Below are positions 8,714 through 15,918 of a stretch of DNA of 64,000 bases, one piece after another. The notes below the pieces were generated by a model, which worked only from the letters and a program-made list of their open reading frames with translations, did not search any database and had not been told where the DNA came from. This DNA comes from Streptomyces tendae (GTDB lineage Bacteria > Actinomycetota > Actinomycetes > Streptomycetales > Streptomycetaceae): contig NZ_BMUY01000008.1 of assembly GCF_014650435.1 (NCBI RefSeq), forward strand, positions 132,285 through 196,284, written 5' to 3'. Numbering within the stretch: position 1 is the first letter of the stretch; every line of letters begins with the position of its first letter. The position numbers and the translations under genes are program-made.

Positions 8714-9214
8714 ATGATCGTGCAAGGTTCGGAGAACTCTTCCCGTCGCGGCCGTCGCTCCTCCACCATGGGCGGCATGCCACTCAACGACATGCCGTGG
8801 TGGCGCTGGCGCAGCCAGGTGCGCTCCGCGCTGCACATGCTCTCCGCCCCCGCCTTCCAGCGGGACGTCTGGCTGGCCGGTGTCGACGGCTACGGGGACG
8901 TCACCGACGCCGTGTACCGCCTGGTGGAGGACACCTGGCTGGATCACTGGTCGGCCGAGAAGTACGTGGGCACGGTCTTCCGCGACTCGCAGGAGGCGGC
9001 GCTGGTCGACACCGCCGTGCTGCGGGTCCTGCGGATCATGCACCAGGTCGGGCCGGACGCGCCGGTGACCGCCTACCTGGAGCACACGGACTGGCCGGAG
9101 GCGGTGCGGGCGGCGCGCGACGCGCACGTACGGCTGGCCACCAGTGACGGCGAGGATCCGGAGGCGGAGCCGCGCACGCTCGAGGTGCTGCAGATCCTGA
9201 CCCGGTCCGCCTGA
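8714..9214 (+). CDS. SCO4402-like conserved actinobacterial protein
   Basis: A 166-residue soluble protein of unknown function. It contains a conserved-looking block of aromatic residues (LNDMPWWRWRSQVRSALHML) and helical segments (TDAVYRLVEDTWLDHW, ALVDTAVLRVLRIMHQV). From memory it belongs to the small family named after S. coelicolor SCO4402, which also precedes purU there. No catalytic motif is visible. ATG 8714 has a weak GTAGGAT site upstream. It probably shares a transcript with purU, which starts 47 bases later. Confidence 0.75.
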   Translation: MIVQGSENSSRRGRRSSTMGGMPLNDMPWWRWRSQVRSALHMLSAPAFQRDVWLAGVDGYGDVTDAVYRLVEDTWLDHWSAEKYVGTVFRDSQEAALVDTAVLRVLRIMHQVGPDAPVTAYLEHTDWPEAVRAARDAHVRLATSDGEDPEAEPRTLEVLQILTRSA

Positions 9215-9261
9215 CGGGACGGCACGCGGTCCGCGGGGCCGGATATGGGACCCTGTGCGGC

Positions 9262-10155
9262 ATGAACGCGCAGTCCTCAGCCGCCGTCCCCTCGGCCGAC
9301 GCCCCGGCCGACCAGTACGTCCTCACCCTGTCCTGCCCCGACAAGCAGGGCATCGTGCACGCCGTCTCGAGCTACCTGTTCATGACCGGCTGCAACATCG
9401 AGGACAGCCAGCAGTTCGGGGACCACGACACGGGTCTGTTCTTCATGCGGGTCCACTTCTCGGCCGGCGAGCCGGTGACCGTGGACAAGCTGCGCGCCAG
9501 CTTCGCCGCGATCGGTGACGCCTTCCACATGGACTGGCAGATCAACCGGGGCGACGCGAAGATGCGCATCGTGCTCATGGTGAGCAGGTTCGGGCACTGC
9601 CTGAACGACCTGCTCTTCCGCGCGCGGATCGGCGCGCTGCCGGTGGAGATCGCCGCCGTGGTGTCCAACCACACCGACTTCGCCGAGCTGGTGGGGTCCT
9701 ACGACATCCCCTTCCACCACATCCCCGTGACGAAGGACACCAAGCCGGAGGCCGAGGCCCGGGTCCTGGAGATCGTGCGCGAGGAGAACGTCGAACTGGT
9801 CGTACTGGCCCGCTACATGCAGGTCCTCTCGGACGACCTGTGCAAGGCGCTCAGCGGGCGGATCATCAACATCCACCACTCCTTCCTGCCGAGCTTCAAG
9901 GGCGCGAAGCCGTACCACCAGGCGCACGCGCGGGGTGTGAAGCTGATCGGTGCGACCGCGCACTACGTGACGGCCGACCTCGACGAGGGGCCGATCATCG
10001 AGCAGGAGGTCGAGCGCGTCGGCCACGACGTCACGCCGGACCAGCTGGTGGCGATCGGGCGGGACGTGGAGTGCCAGGCGCTGGCGCGGGCCGTGAAGTG
10101 GCACGCGGAGCGGAGGATTCTCCTGAACGGCCGCCGGACGGTCGTTTTCGCCTAG
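9262..10155 (+). CDS. purU: Formyltetrahydrofolate deformylase PurU
   Basis: Hydrolyses 10-formyl-tetrahydrofolate to formate and tetrahydrofolate in the cytoplasm, balancing one-carbon pools and feeding formate to purine synthesis. The 297 residues comprise an N-terminal ACT domain (about 18-95; LTLSCPDKQGIVHAVS) and a formyltransferase-like catalytic domain. The active-site Asn-His-Asp set is visible as N203 and His205/206 in INIHHSFLPSFKGA and Asp241 in ADLDEGPII. Length is normal (about 280-300). It is followed by a strong hairpin in repeat copy B. Confidence 0.96.
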   Translation: MNAQSSAAVPSADAPADQYVLTLSCPDKQGIVHAVSSYLFMTGCNIEDSQQFGDHDTGLFFMRVHFSAGEPVTVDKLRASFAAIGDAFHMDWQINRGDAKMRIVLMVSRFGHCLNDLLFRARIGALPVEIAAVVSNHTDFAELVGSYDIPFHHIPVTKDTKPEAEARVLEIVREENVELVVLARYMQVLSDDLCKALSGRIINIHHSFLPSFKGAKPYHQAHARGVKLIGATAHYVTADLDEGPIIEQEVERVGHDVTPDQLVAIGRDVECQALARAVKWHAERRILLNGRRTVVFA

Positions 10156-10214
10156 CGGGGCGGGGGATCGGGTTCTCGGGCGGCTGCGGGTGGTGGGTGG
10201 TTGCTCGCGCAGTT

Positions 10215-10320
10215 CCCCGCGCCCCTTCAAGGGGCGCGGGGCTGTATGAATATGCGGCTCCGCCGCGTGGGCGCGCCAAGCCACGACGCACCCGCAGCCG
10301 CCCGCGCACCCGCAACCGCC
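10215..10320. repeat. Interspersed intergenic element, copy B, with terminator
   Basis: It starts with a 13-bp stem, CCCCGCGCCCCTT paired with AAGGGGCGCGGGG (10215-10241). Then come ATATGCGGCTCCGCCGCGTG and a CCACGACGCACCCGCAGCCG tail, the same order as copy A at 2816. It lies between the convergent purU and anti-sigma genes and should terminate both. Confidence 0.8.
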
Positions 10321-10322
10321 CC

Positions 10323-11612
10323 CTACATACGGCTCAAGCTCGCGGCAGCGAACAGTACGTCCCGGATCGCCTCCCGGTCCCCGACCTGACCCGCCGCCGC
10401 CTCCGCCGGAGGTACGTGGCCCGCCGCCAGCCGGCAGAACTCCACGCCGTCCAGGGCGACATGGGCCACCTCGTGGTCGGCGGAGCCCACCGCGCCGGGG
10501 GAGTCCAGCGGGATGAGCCACTCGCCGCCGCCCGAACCCTCGATCTCCAGCCGCAGGCTCCGTCCCGGTTCGCCGGCGGCGACCAGGTGCGGACGGTCGC
10601 CCGGCGCGGCCAGACCGGCCCGGCGGCGCGCCGCGAGGACACCCGGCAGCATCCGGGCCGCGAGGTCGATCATGCCGTTGAGATGGCGCGCGGACGGCGG
10701 CTCGTACGGGTAGTCCACCGCCTCGGCGATGTCCTCCGCGTGCACCCAGCACTCGAACGCCCGGTCCAGCATCGCGTCCCGCAACGGCAGCTCGAAGTCG
10801 CCGTACGAGACCGGCATCCCGCCCGCGTCGCCGGTGAACGCCACCGTCCGGACGATGCTGTGACCCTGCCCACGCCAGGGCGCCCGCACCGCCCGGGTGG
10901 GCGGGTAGTGCGAGGCCCGCCAGTACGCCTCCGTGCGGGCGGCCGGTGCGCGGCTGGGCGCGGTGATGTCACCCAGCGGGTCGTCGAGGCCCAGGGCGAC
11001 GGCGACCGTCCCGTCGACCGTCAGCAGGTGGGCGATGACCCCGGCGACGGTGGTCCGGCGGCTCGCGGCGCCGTCGTCCTCGAACCAGCGCAGCCGGACC
11101 GGTGCGTGCCACTCGGCGTCCCCGAAGTCCTGGAGCAGCGCGTCCAGGCGCGCGGTCTCGGCGTCGTAGGGGGTGGCCCACTCGGGCACCGGGATGCGGG
11201 GCGGACGCCGCTCCAGGCACCCGTCCAGGACCCGGGTGCGCAGGGCGGGGTCCAGATCGAGGCTCTCCGGCCGCTGGAGCAGCGTGACGGCCTCGCGCAG
11301 GCGCAGCGCCTCCTCGGCGCAGGCTTCGCACTGCCCGAGATGGTCCTCGACGGCCGCCGTCTCCTGCGCCGAGCAGGCGGCCAGCGCCCACGCGCCCAGC
11401 AGCGACGTCAGCACCTGGTGCTCCAGCGCGACCGGTGCCGCCTCGGGCAGCACGCGCCCGCCGTCCTCGACGGAGGCGCGGGGCAGCGGTATGCGCGCCC
11501 CGCTGCCGGCTCCCGCCTCGCCGTCCCCGTGCCCGTCGTGCCCGTCGTGCCCGTCGTGCCCGTCGTGCTCGTCGTGCTTGTCGGGTCCGTCGTCCTCGTC
11601 GAACGCCTTCAT
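10323..11612 (-). CDS. Zinc-finger anti-sigma factor fused to a mycothiol-dependent (MDMPI-like) domain
   Basis: A 429-residue protein. After a His/Asp-rich tail (HDG repeated, residues 13-30) comes an anti-sigma zinc motif HLGQCEACAEEALRL (HxxxCxxC) near residue 90. The C-terminal two thirds resemble the mycothiol-dependent maleylpyruvate isomerase (DinB-like) fold, with VAGVIAHLLTVDGTV and RAFECWVHAEDIAEAV. Its start overlaps the stop of the sigma factor gene as ATGA, so sigma and anti-sigma are co-translated. It most likely sequesters that sigma factor and may sense thiol or metal state; the sensing role is inference. Confidence 0.8.
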   Translation of the reverse strand: MKAFDEDDGPDKHDEHDGHDGHDGHDGHGDGEAGAGSGARIPLPRASVEDGGRVLPEAAPVALEHQVLTSLLGAWALAACSAQETAAVEDHLGQCEACAEEALRLREAVTLLQRPESLDLDPALRTRVLDGCLERRPPRIPVPEWATPYDAETARLDALLQDFGDAEWHAPVRLRWFEDDGAASRRTTVAGVIAHLLTVDGTVAVALGLDDPLGDITAPSRAPAARTEAYWRASHYPPTRAVRAPWRGQGHSIVRTVAFTGDAGGMPVSYGDFELPLRDAMLDRAFECWVHAEDIAEAVDYPYEPPSARHLNGMIDLAARMLPGVLAARRRAGLAAPGDRPHLVAAGEPGRSLRLEIEGSGGGEWLIPLDSPGAVGSADHEVAHVALDGVEFCRLAAGHVPPAEAAAGQVGDREAIRDVLFAAASLSRM

Positions 11613-12202
11613 GCCGCACCCCCGTATTCGGGCGGGGCCCCGGGCGGGTGCGGGGCGGTGCCGGCGTCGCGGGCCGTGGACAGCAGCTGGAGGCCCAGGC
11701 GGAGGCGGCGGCGGGCCTCGTCCTCCGTGACGCCGAGGTCGGCGGCGGTCTGGCGGTAGTCGCGGCGCTGGAAATAAGCCAGCTCCAGCGCGGCGCGCAG
11801 CGGAGCCGGCATGGACTGGACGATGTAGTCGGCGCGGGCGGCGACCGAGGCGTGCCGCACCTTGGTCTCCAGCTCCTCCGCGGTGCCCGCACCGCCCCGG
11901 ACGAGGGCCGCAGTCTCGGTGGCGCGCAGCCGCTGGACGGCGAAACGGTGGGTGAGCGTGGCGACCCAGGTGCGCAGCGGGCCCTGCCGGGGGTCGTAGG
12001 CGTCGGGGTGCTCCCAGACGTGCGCGAAGACGTCGCGCGTGATGTGGTCGGCGGCCCGCTCGTCGTCGAGTACGCGGTGCGCCAGGCCGTGCACCAGCGA
12101 GGCGAACCGGTCGTACAGCTCGCCCAGGGCGGCGGCCTCGCCGCGTGCGAGCCGCTGCTGCATCTTGCGGTCCCAGCGCAGTGGTGCGTCCCTCTTCGCC
12201 AT
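11609..12202 (-). CDS. ECF-type RNA polymerase sigma factor
   Basis: A 197-residue sigma-70-family protein. Region 2 runs from ALGELYDRFASLVHGLAHRVL through DHITRDVFAHVWEHPDAYD and GPLRTWVATLTHRFAVQRLR. Region 4 is PLRAALELAYFQRRDYRQTAADLGVTEDEARRR with its helix-turn-helix near residues 145-175. It directs RNA polymerase to an unknown regulon and is held by the anti-sigma encoded immediately downstream. ATG 12202 has GGAGGGA six bases upstream. From memory it corresponds to SCO4409. Divergent from the STAS gene. Confidence 0.9.
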   Translation of the reverse strand: MAKRDAPLRWDRKMQQRLARGEAAALGELYDRFASLVHGLAHRVLDDERAADHITRDVFAHVWEHPDAYDPRQGPLRTWVATLTHRFAVQRLRATETAALVRGGAGTAEELETKVRHASVAARADYIVQSMPAPLRAALELAYFQRRDYRQTAADLGVTEDEARRRLRLGLQLLSTARDAGTAPHPPGAPPEYGGAA

Positions 12203-12530
12203 GCGGTCCCTCCACCCCCTCCTCGGTCCCAGCGTGCGGCCGCCCTCTCCCCGAATGTAGTCGGCACGTCCGACAGCGCACGCCCCTTTGTTCCAATGCG
12301 CGCCCCCGACCGGCCGGAGGTGATATGTGCCTCCACTACCCTCTATCGTGCGACCGAATTCGATCGAACGGGATCGAAACCGTCTGAAACAAGCCACTTC
12401 CGACCGGCCTCCGTTTCCGTCACGGAGTTTGCGGGAACGGCCGGTGGGCAGGCGCGCCGCCAAGAAGCGTAGGCATGGCTTCCGTTTCGGGTGAATCCGA
12501 AGGTTCCAGACGTTCCGGCGAACGAAGGGC
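12203..12530. other. Divergent promoter region of the sigma and STAS genes
   Basis: No gene is seen in these 328 bases. The GC content is lower than average. A GTTT (12413) and GGGAAC (12433) pair separated by 16 bases weakly resembles a Streptomyces SigB/SigH-type promoter facing the STAS gene. TCGATCGAAC and GGATCGAAAC give a short direct repeat near 12360-12380. Confidence 0.35.
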
Positions 12531-12911
12531 ATGGTGGTGACGTTCAACGTGACCGGCGGGGAGCGGGGCCAGTGGGCCGTGCTCCAGGTGTCGGGCGAAC
12601 TGGACCTGGTGACGTCACCGGTGCTGCGGCAGCGTGTGCACGACGAGGTGGCCGAGGGGCGGCACAGCCTCGTCCTGGACCTCTCCGACGTCCTGTTCTG
12701 CGATTCCAGCGGGGTCGGGGTCCTCATCGCGTCCCGGCGGCTCATCCGCTCCTGCCAGGGCAGGCTGCGGCTGATACTGCCCGCCCAGGGCGCCGTCGAC
12801 GGCTCCCACGTCAACCGGGTGCTCGGCGCGCTGGGGGTGCGCCGGCTCTTCGACTGCCACCCCGACCTGGCCTCGGCGACCGGCGACGAGCCGCGGCCCC
12901 TGTCCGCGTAG
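12531..12911 (+). CDS. STAS-domain anti-anti-sigma factor
   Basis: A 126-residue SpoIIAA/RsbV-like protein occupying one STAS domain. The key phosphorylatable serine is in VLFCDSSGVGVLIASRRL (about residue 62). The N-terminal GELDLVTSPVLRQRV is typical. When unphosphorylated such proteins bind an RsbW-type kinase and free its sigma factor. An RsbW-like ATPase is encoded 1.1 kb downstream at 14025 and is a plausible partner. ATG 12531 follows GAAGGGC. From memory it is SCO4410. Confidence 0.9.
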   Translation: MVVTFNVTGGERGQWAVLQVSGELDLVTSPVLRQRVHDEVAEGRHSLVLDLSDVLFCDSSGVGVLIASRRLIRSCQGRLRLILPAQGAVDGSHVNRVLGALGVRRLFDCHPDLASATGDEPRPLSA

Positions 12912-12980
12912 GCCGCCCGACGGCGTACGCTCCCGGCGGGACGTACCCCCGAACACCGACGTGAGGCGGCCGGAGAGACC

Positions 12981-13493
12981 ATGGTCAACAGCGAGTACGA
13001 GCGCAGGATCGCCGCGCGGTTCACCACCTTCGACCAGGACGGCAACGGCCACATCGACCGTTCCGACTTCAGCGGGGCGGCCAAGGCCCTGCTCGCCGAG
13101 TTCGGCGTCGCCGCCCGCTCCGACAAGGGCCAGGCCCTGTACGGCGGTGCCGAGGCGCTCTGGCAGGGGCTGGCCGGCATCGCCGACCGGGACGGCGACC
13201 AGCGCATCACCCGTGCGGAGTTCGTCACCGGAGCGGTCAAGCGGCTGCGGGACAAGCCGGACCGCTTCGCCGAGATCGCCCGCCCCTTCCTGCATGCGGC
13301 GATCGACGTCGCCGACACCGACGGTGACGGAGCGGCCACGGTCGCGGACACCGCGCGGGCGCTGACCGCGTTCGGCGTGCCCGAGGACCTCGCCCGCTCG
13401 GTTGCCGCCGCGCTCGACACGGACGGCGACGGCAAGGTGGGGGAGGCGGAGATCGTCCCGGCCTTCGCCCGCTACTTCACCGTGCCCGAGTAG
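12981..13493 (+). CDS. Four-EF-hand calcium-binding protein
   Basis: A 170-residue calmodulin-like protein with four EF-hand loops: FDQDGNGHIDRSD (from D18), ADRDGDQRITRAE (from D69), ADTDGDGAATVAD (from D112) and LDTDGDGKVGEAE (from D146). Loops 2 and 4 carry the canonical Glu at position 12; loops 1 and 3 have Asp, and loop 3 is the most divergent. No signal peptide, so it acts in the cytoplasm as a calcium buffer or sensor. It resembles the Streptomyces Cab proteins, probably CabD, by memory. It follows the STAS gene by 69 bases and may share its transcript. Confidence 0.93.
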   Translation: MVNSEYERRIAARFTTFDQDGNGHIDRSDFSGAAKALLAEFGVAARSDKGQALYGGAEALWQGLAGIADRDGDQRITRAEFVTGAVKRLRDKPDRFAEIARPFLHAAIDVADTDGDGAATVADTARALTAFGVPEDLARSVAAALDTDGDGKVGEAEIVPAFARYFTVPE

Positions 13494-13549
13494 CGCGTAC
13501 CCGCCCGAGTAACGCGTACCCGCCCGAGTAACGCGTGCCCGAGTGTCGC
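13487..13549. repeat. 19-bp tandem repeat spanning the stop codon
   Basis: Units of CGAGTARCGCGTACCCGCC occur twice in full and twice truncated. The first begins inside the last codons of the EF-hand gene and contains its stop. The rest lie in the 530-bp gap that follows. Confidence 0.8.
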
Positions 13550-14024
13550 TTCCGGAGGACCGCGCGCCCGAGTGTCGCGGATCGTGGCGGAACGGCGTCA
13601 CGCAGCGTTGATACCGGGTCGTGTCCGTCGAGTCGGCCGTTACGGCCCGGAGTCGGTGCCACACTCCGGTACCTTGTGTGGGATGCGAGTGCTCCCGAGC
13701 GCCAGCCGTGCCGGAGTTGCCCCTGGGGCGGCTCCGGAACCGGCGGTGTGCGCCTTGCCCCGCAGGGTGCGAGGGCCGTCGGCCGCCGCCTGTTCGACTC
13801 CCCGGAACGCGCGTCGCACAGTATGCCGCACGCGTACTCCTTCGCGCTGGAATATGCCCGAAGCGCTTGTTGGCGTGACTGTACGTCAACCATGCTGTCC
13901 CGCAGGGGATTCACGTTCCGTGATCCCTGCCCCGGCCGTTGTTCTGGCCATGCTGGAAATGGCTACGATCGTGGCCCTCATGAGGCGCGAGCCTTTGTGT
14001 CCGCCGGTTCGGATGGTGTGAGCG
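13550..14024. other. Long leader/promoter region of the RsbW-like gene
   Basis: No convincing gene. It contains the 12-mer CTGGAATATGCC at 13847-13858, also present between scr1 and scr2. A candidate promoter is TTGTTC (13939) with TACGAT (13964). A 13-codon reading frame, MRREPLCPPVRMV (13980-14021), ends three bases before the next gene and could couple its translation. Confidence 0.4.
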
Positions 14025-14516
14025 GTGCAGGTGCTTCAAGTGCAGCTGGAGGTCCGTCCAGACCCCTCGGAAGTGGGGCGTGCCCGGCGGTGGGCGCGTT
14101 CCCGGCTCGCCGGCTCGGGGATACGGGCCGATGAGCCACTCGCCGAGACGCTGGTCCTGCTCGTCTCCGAACTCGTCACCAACGCCGTGGTGCACACAGG
14201 GCGTTCGGCGGTGCTGCGGCTGGTGCTGCCGGGCGCGGTGACCGAGGAGACCGAGGAGGCCACCGTCCGCCTCGAAGTGGACGACGCCAGCGACCGGGCT
14301 CCCGTGCCCCGTTGTGCGGGCGGTGAGGCGACGGGCGGCCGGGGGCTCGCCCTCGTGGACGGCCTGGCCGACCGCTGGGGCTGGAGCCGGGAGGGCGCCG
14401 GCAAGCGCATCTGGTGCGAACTGGACCGGTGCGCCGCGGGCGAGGAGGCCCCGCCGGCCTGCGGGAGCGGCGGCGGCGCGGTGGCGTACGAGGGATTCGC
14501 GTACGAAGTGGTGTAA
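14025..14516 (+). CDS. RsbW/AbaA-like ATP-binding protein (HATPase_c)
   Basis: A 163-residue GHKL-fold protein of the kind called anti-sigma kinase or AbaA-like ATPase in Streptomyces. The N-box is LVSELVTNAVVHTG (about residue 50) and the G-box GGRGLALVDGLADRWG (about 108). It lacks any sensor or His-phosphoacceptor domain. It may bind a sigma factor or, as in XRE/DUF397/ATPase triads, act with those proteins. GTG 14025 lies three bases after a short upstream frame. The C-terminal 25 residues are Gly/Ala-rich and variable. Confidence 0.85.
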   Translation: MQVLQVQLEVRPDPSEVGRARRWARSRLAGSGIRADEPLAETLVLLVSELVTNAVVHTGRSAVLRLVLPGAVTEETEEATVRLEVDDASDRAPVPRCAGGEATGGRGLALVDGLADRWGWSREGAGKRIWCELDRCAAGEEAPPACGSGGGAVAYEGFAYEVV

Positions 14517-14592
14517 CGGCCGTGCGCCGGTGTGTGCTTCCGTGCGCGTCCCCGGTGAAACGGGACACAAGTGCTGATACTTCCCTCGCTGG

Positions 14593-14892
14593 TTGACGGA
14601 TCGTGACCGTTTCCTCACGCTTGTAGGCAACGATTCGCCGCGAGGGGACGACGAGGGCTCGGTGACGGAGCCCTCGACGAGCGTGGGTCGTGTCGGCGGC
14701 GGTTCCCTCGGGGGCGACGGGAGCCGGGCGGGAGCGCCGGAGTCGGGCGGCGGCGCGCGCGATGCCGTGCTCGGGGCGGACAACGCCGCGCCGCCGGCCG
14801 ACGGGTACGGGACGGATCCCGGGATCCCACTCCTCATCCACAGGCTGTGGACAACTCCGCGCGGAAGGTCCGCCGGTACCCCGTCGGGGTGA
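14593..14892 (+). CDS. Doubtful hypothetical or truncated N-terminal fragment
   Basis: A 99-codon frame (TTG start) fills the 317-bp gap between two convergent genes. It shows typical Streptomyces third-position GC up to about 14825 but then runs into the antisense 3' end of the regulator gene. The sequence is low-complexity Gly/Ser/Asp and has no recognised domain. It may be the 5' remnant of a lost gene. A real product is doubtful. Confidence 0.25.
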   Translation: MTDRDRFLTLVGNDSPRGDDEGSVTEPSTSVGRVGGGSLGGDGSRAGAPESGGGARDAVLGADNAAPPADGYGTDPGIPLLIHRLWTTPRGRSAGTPSG

Positions 14893-15847
14893 CCCCGAGA
14901 GCCGTCTGCAGGTGCTGCCGCATCGACTGGGCGGTGCCGAACCCCGCCTCCTGGGCGACCTGGTCGACCGAGAGCGCGGTGGACTCCAGCAGGTGCCGGG
15001 CCCGTTCGACGCGCTGCCGGGTGAGCCACTGGACCGGACTGACGCCGACCTCCTCGCGGAAACGCCGGGTGAAGGTGCGTACCGACATCGACTCCTGGGC
15101 GGCCATGTCCCGCAGCTGGATCGGCTCGTGCAGGCGGCCGAGCGCCCAGGCGCGGGCGGCCGTCGTGGACGACTGCTGCGGATCGGGCACCGGCCGCTCG
15201 ATGTACTGCGCCTGTCCGCCGTCCCGGTGCGGCGGTACGACGGTGCGGCGGGCCACCTCGTTGGCGACGGCGGTGCCGTGGTCCCGGCGCACGATGTGCA
15301 CGCACAGGTCGATCCCGGCCGCGACCCCGGCCGAGGTGAGCACGTCGCCGTCGTCGACGAACAGCACGTCGGCGTCGACCCGCACCTTTGGGAAGAGCCG
15401 CTGGAAGTGCTCGGCGGAGGCCCAGTGCGTGGTCGCCGGGCGGCCGTCCAGACACCCGGCGGCGGCCAGCACGAACCCGCCCGTGCAGATCGCGACCAGC
15501 CGGGTGCCGGGCCGCACGAGGGCCAGCGCGGCGGCCAGCTCCTCGGTCAGCACGCCCTCCTCGTAGACGGGGCCCAGCTCGTAGGAGGCGGGGACCACGA
15601 CCGTGTCGGCGGTGGCCAGGGCCTCGGGGCCGTGATCGACCAGGATCTCGAAGTCGGCGTCCGTGGCGACCGGGCCCGGCGGGCGGACCGAGCAGGTGAC
15701 GACCTCGTACAGCGGGCGCCTGTGCTCGTCGCGGGCGAGGCCGAAGATGCGCTGCGCGATGCCCAGCTCGAAGGGGATCACGCCGTCCAGGGCGAGGACG
15801 GCGACGCGGTGCGGGCGGTCCGCGGGGGCGAGGGTGTCGGAGGCCAT
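14834..15847 (-). CDS. GlxA-family AraC-type transcriptional regulator
   Basis: A 337-residue regulator with an N-terminal DJ-1/PfpI-like (class I glutamine amidotransferase) domain, residues 12-190, including the nucleophile-elbow-like AICTGGFVLAAAG. The C-terminal AraC DNA-binding domain (about 225-325) shows MSVRTFTRRFREEVGVSPVQW and SVDQVAQEAGFGTAQSMRQH. The start ATG is six bases from a TAGGAT -10 element, so the mRNA is probably leaderless. Divergent from the MFS gene at 15919, a likely target. Ligand unknown. Confidence 0.9.
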   Translation of the reverse strand: MASDTLAPADRPHRVAVLALDGVIPFELGIAQRIFGLARDEHRRPLYEVVTCSVRPPGPVATDADFEILVDHGPEALATADTVVVPASYELGPVYEEGVLTEELAAALALVRPGTRLVAICTGGFVLAAAGCLDGRPATTHWASAEHFQRLFPKVRVDADVLFVDDGDVLTSAGVAAGIDLCVHIVRRDHGTAVANEVARRTVVPPHRDGGQAQYIERPVPDPQQSSTTAARAWALGRLHEPIQLRDMAAQESMSVRTFTRRFREEVGVSPVQWLTRQRVERARHLLESTALSVDQVAQEAGFGTAQSMRQHLQTALGVTPTGYRRTFRAELSTACG

Positions 15848-15853
15848 GGCCCG

Positions 15854-15859
15854 ATCCTA
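15854..15859 (-). promoter_or_regulatory. -10 element (TAGGAT), leaderless start of the GlxA-type gene
   Basis: TAGGAT lies six bases before the ATG at 15847 and there is no ribosome binding site between them. Confidence 0.6.
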
Positions 15860-15918
15860 GCGAACGCTGTCCTTCGGGCCACTCGCTCGGGCGGGATCCG
15901 TTGCGGAGACTCTCTGAC

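Noticed and set aside
11520..11590. Regular 9-bp repeats that could look like a CRISPR-like array
   Set aside because: Units are contiguous, without spacers, and in frame as HDG codons. No CRISPR array or cas gene exists in the window.
12413..12438. GTTT-N16-GGGAAC as SigB/SigH promoter for the STAS gene
   Set aside because: The -10 half deviates from GGGTAY; kept only as a weak note in the intergenic entry.
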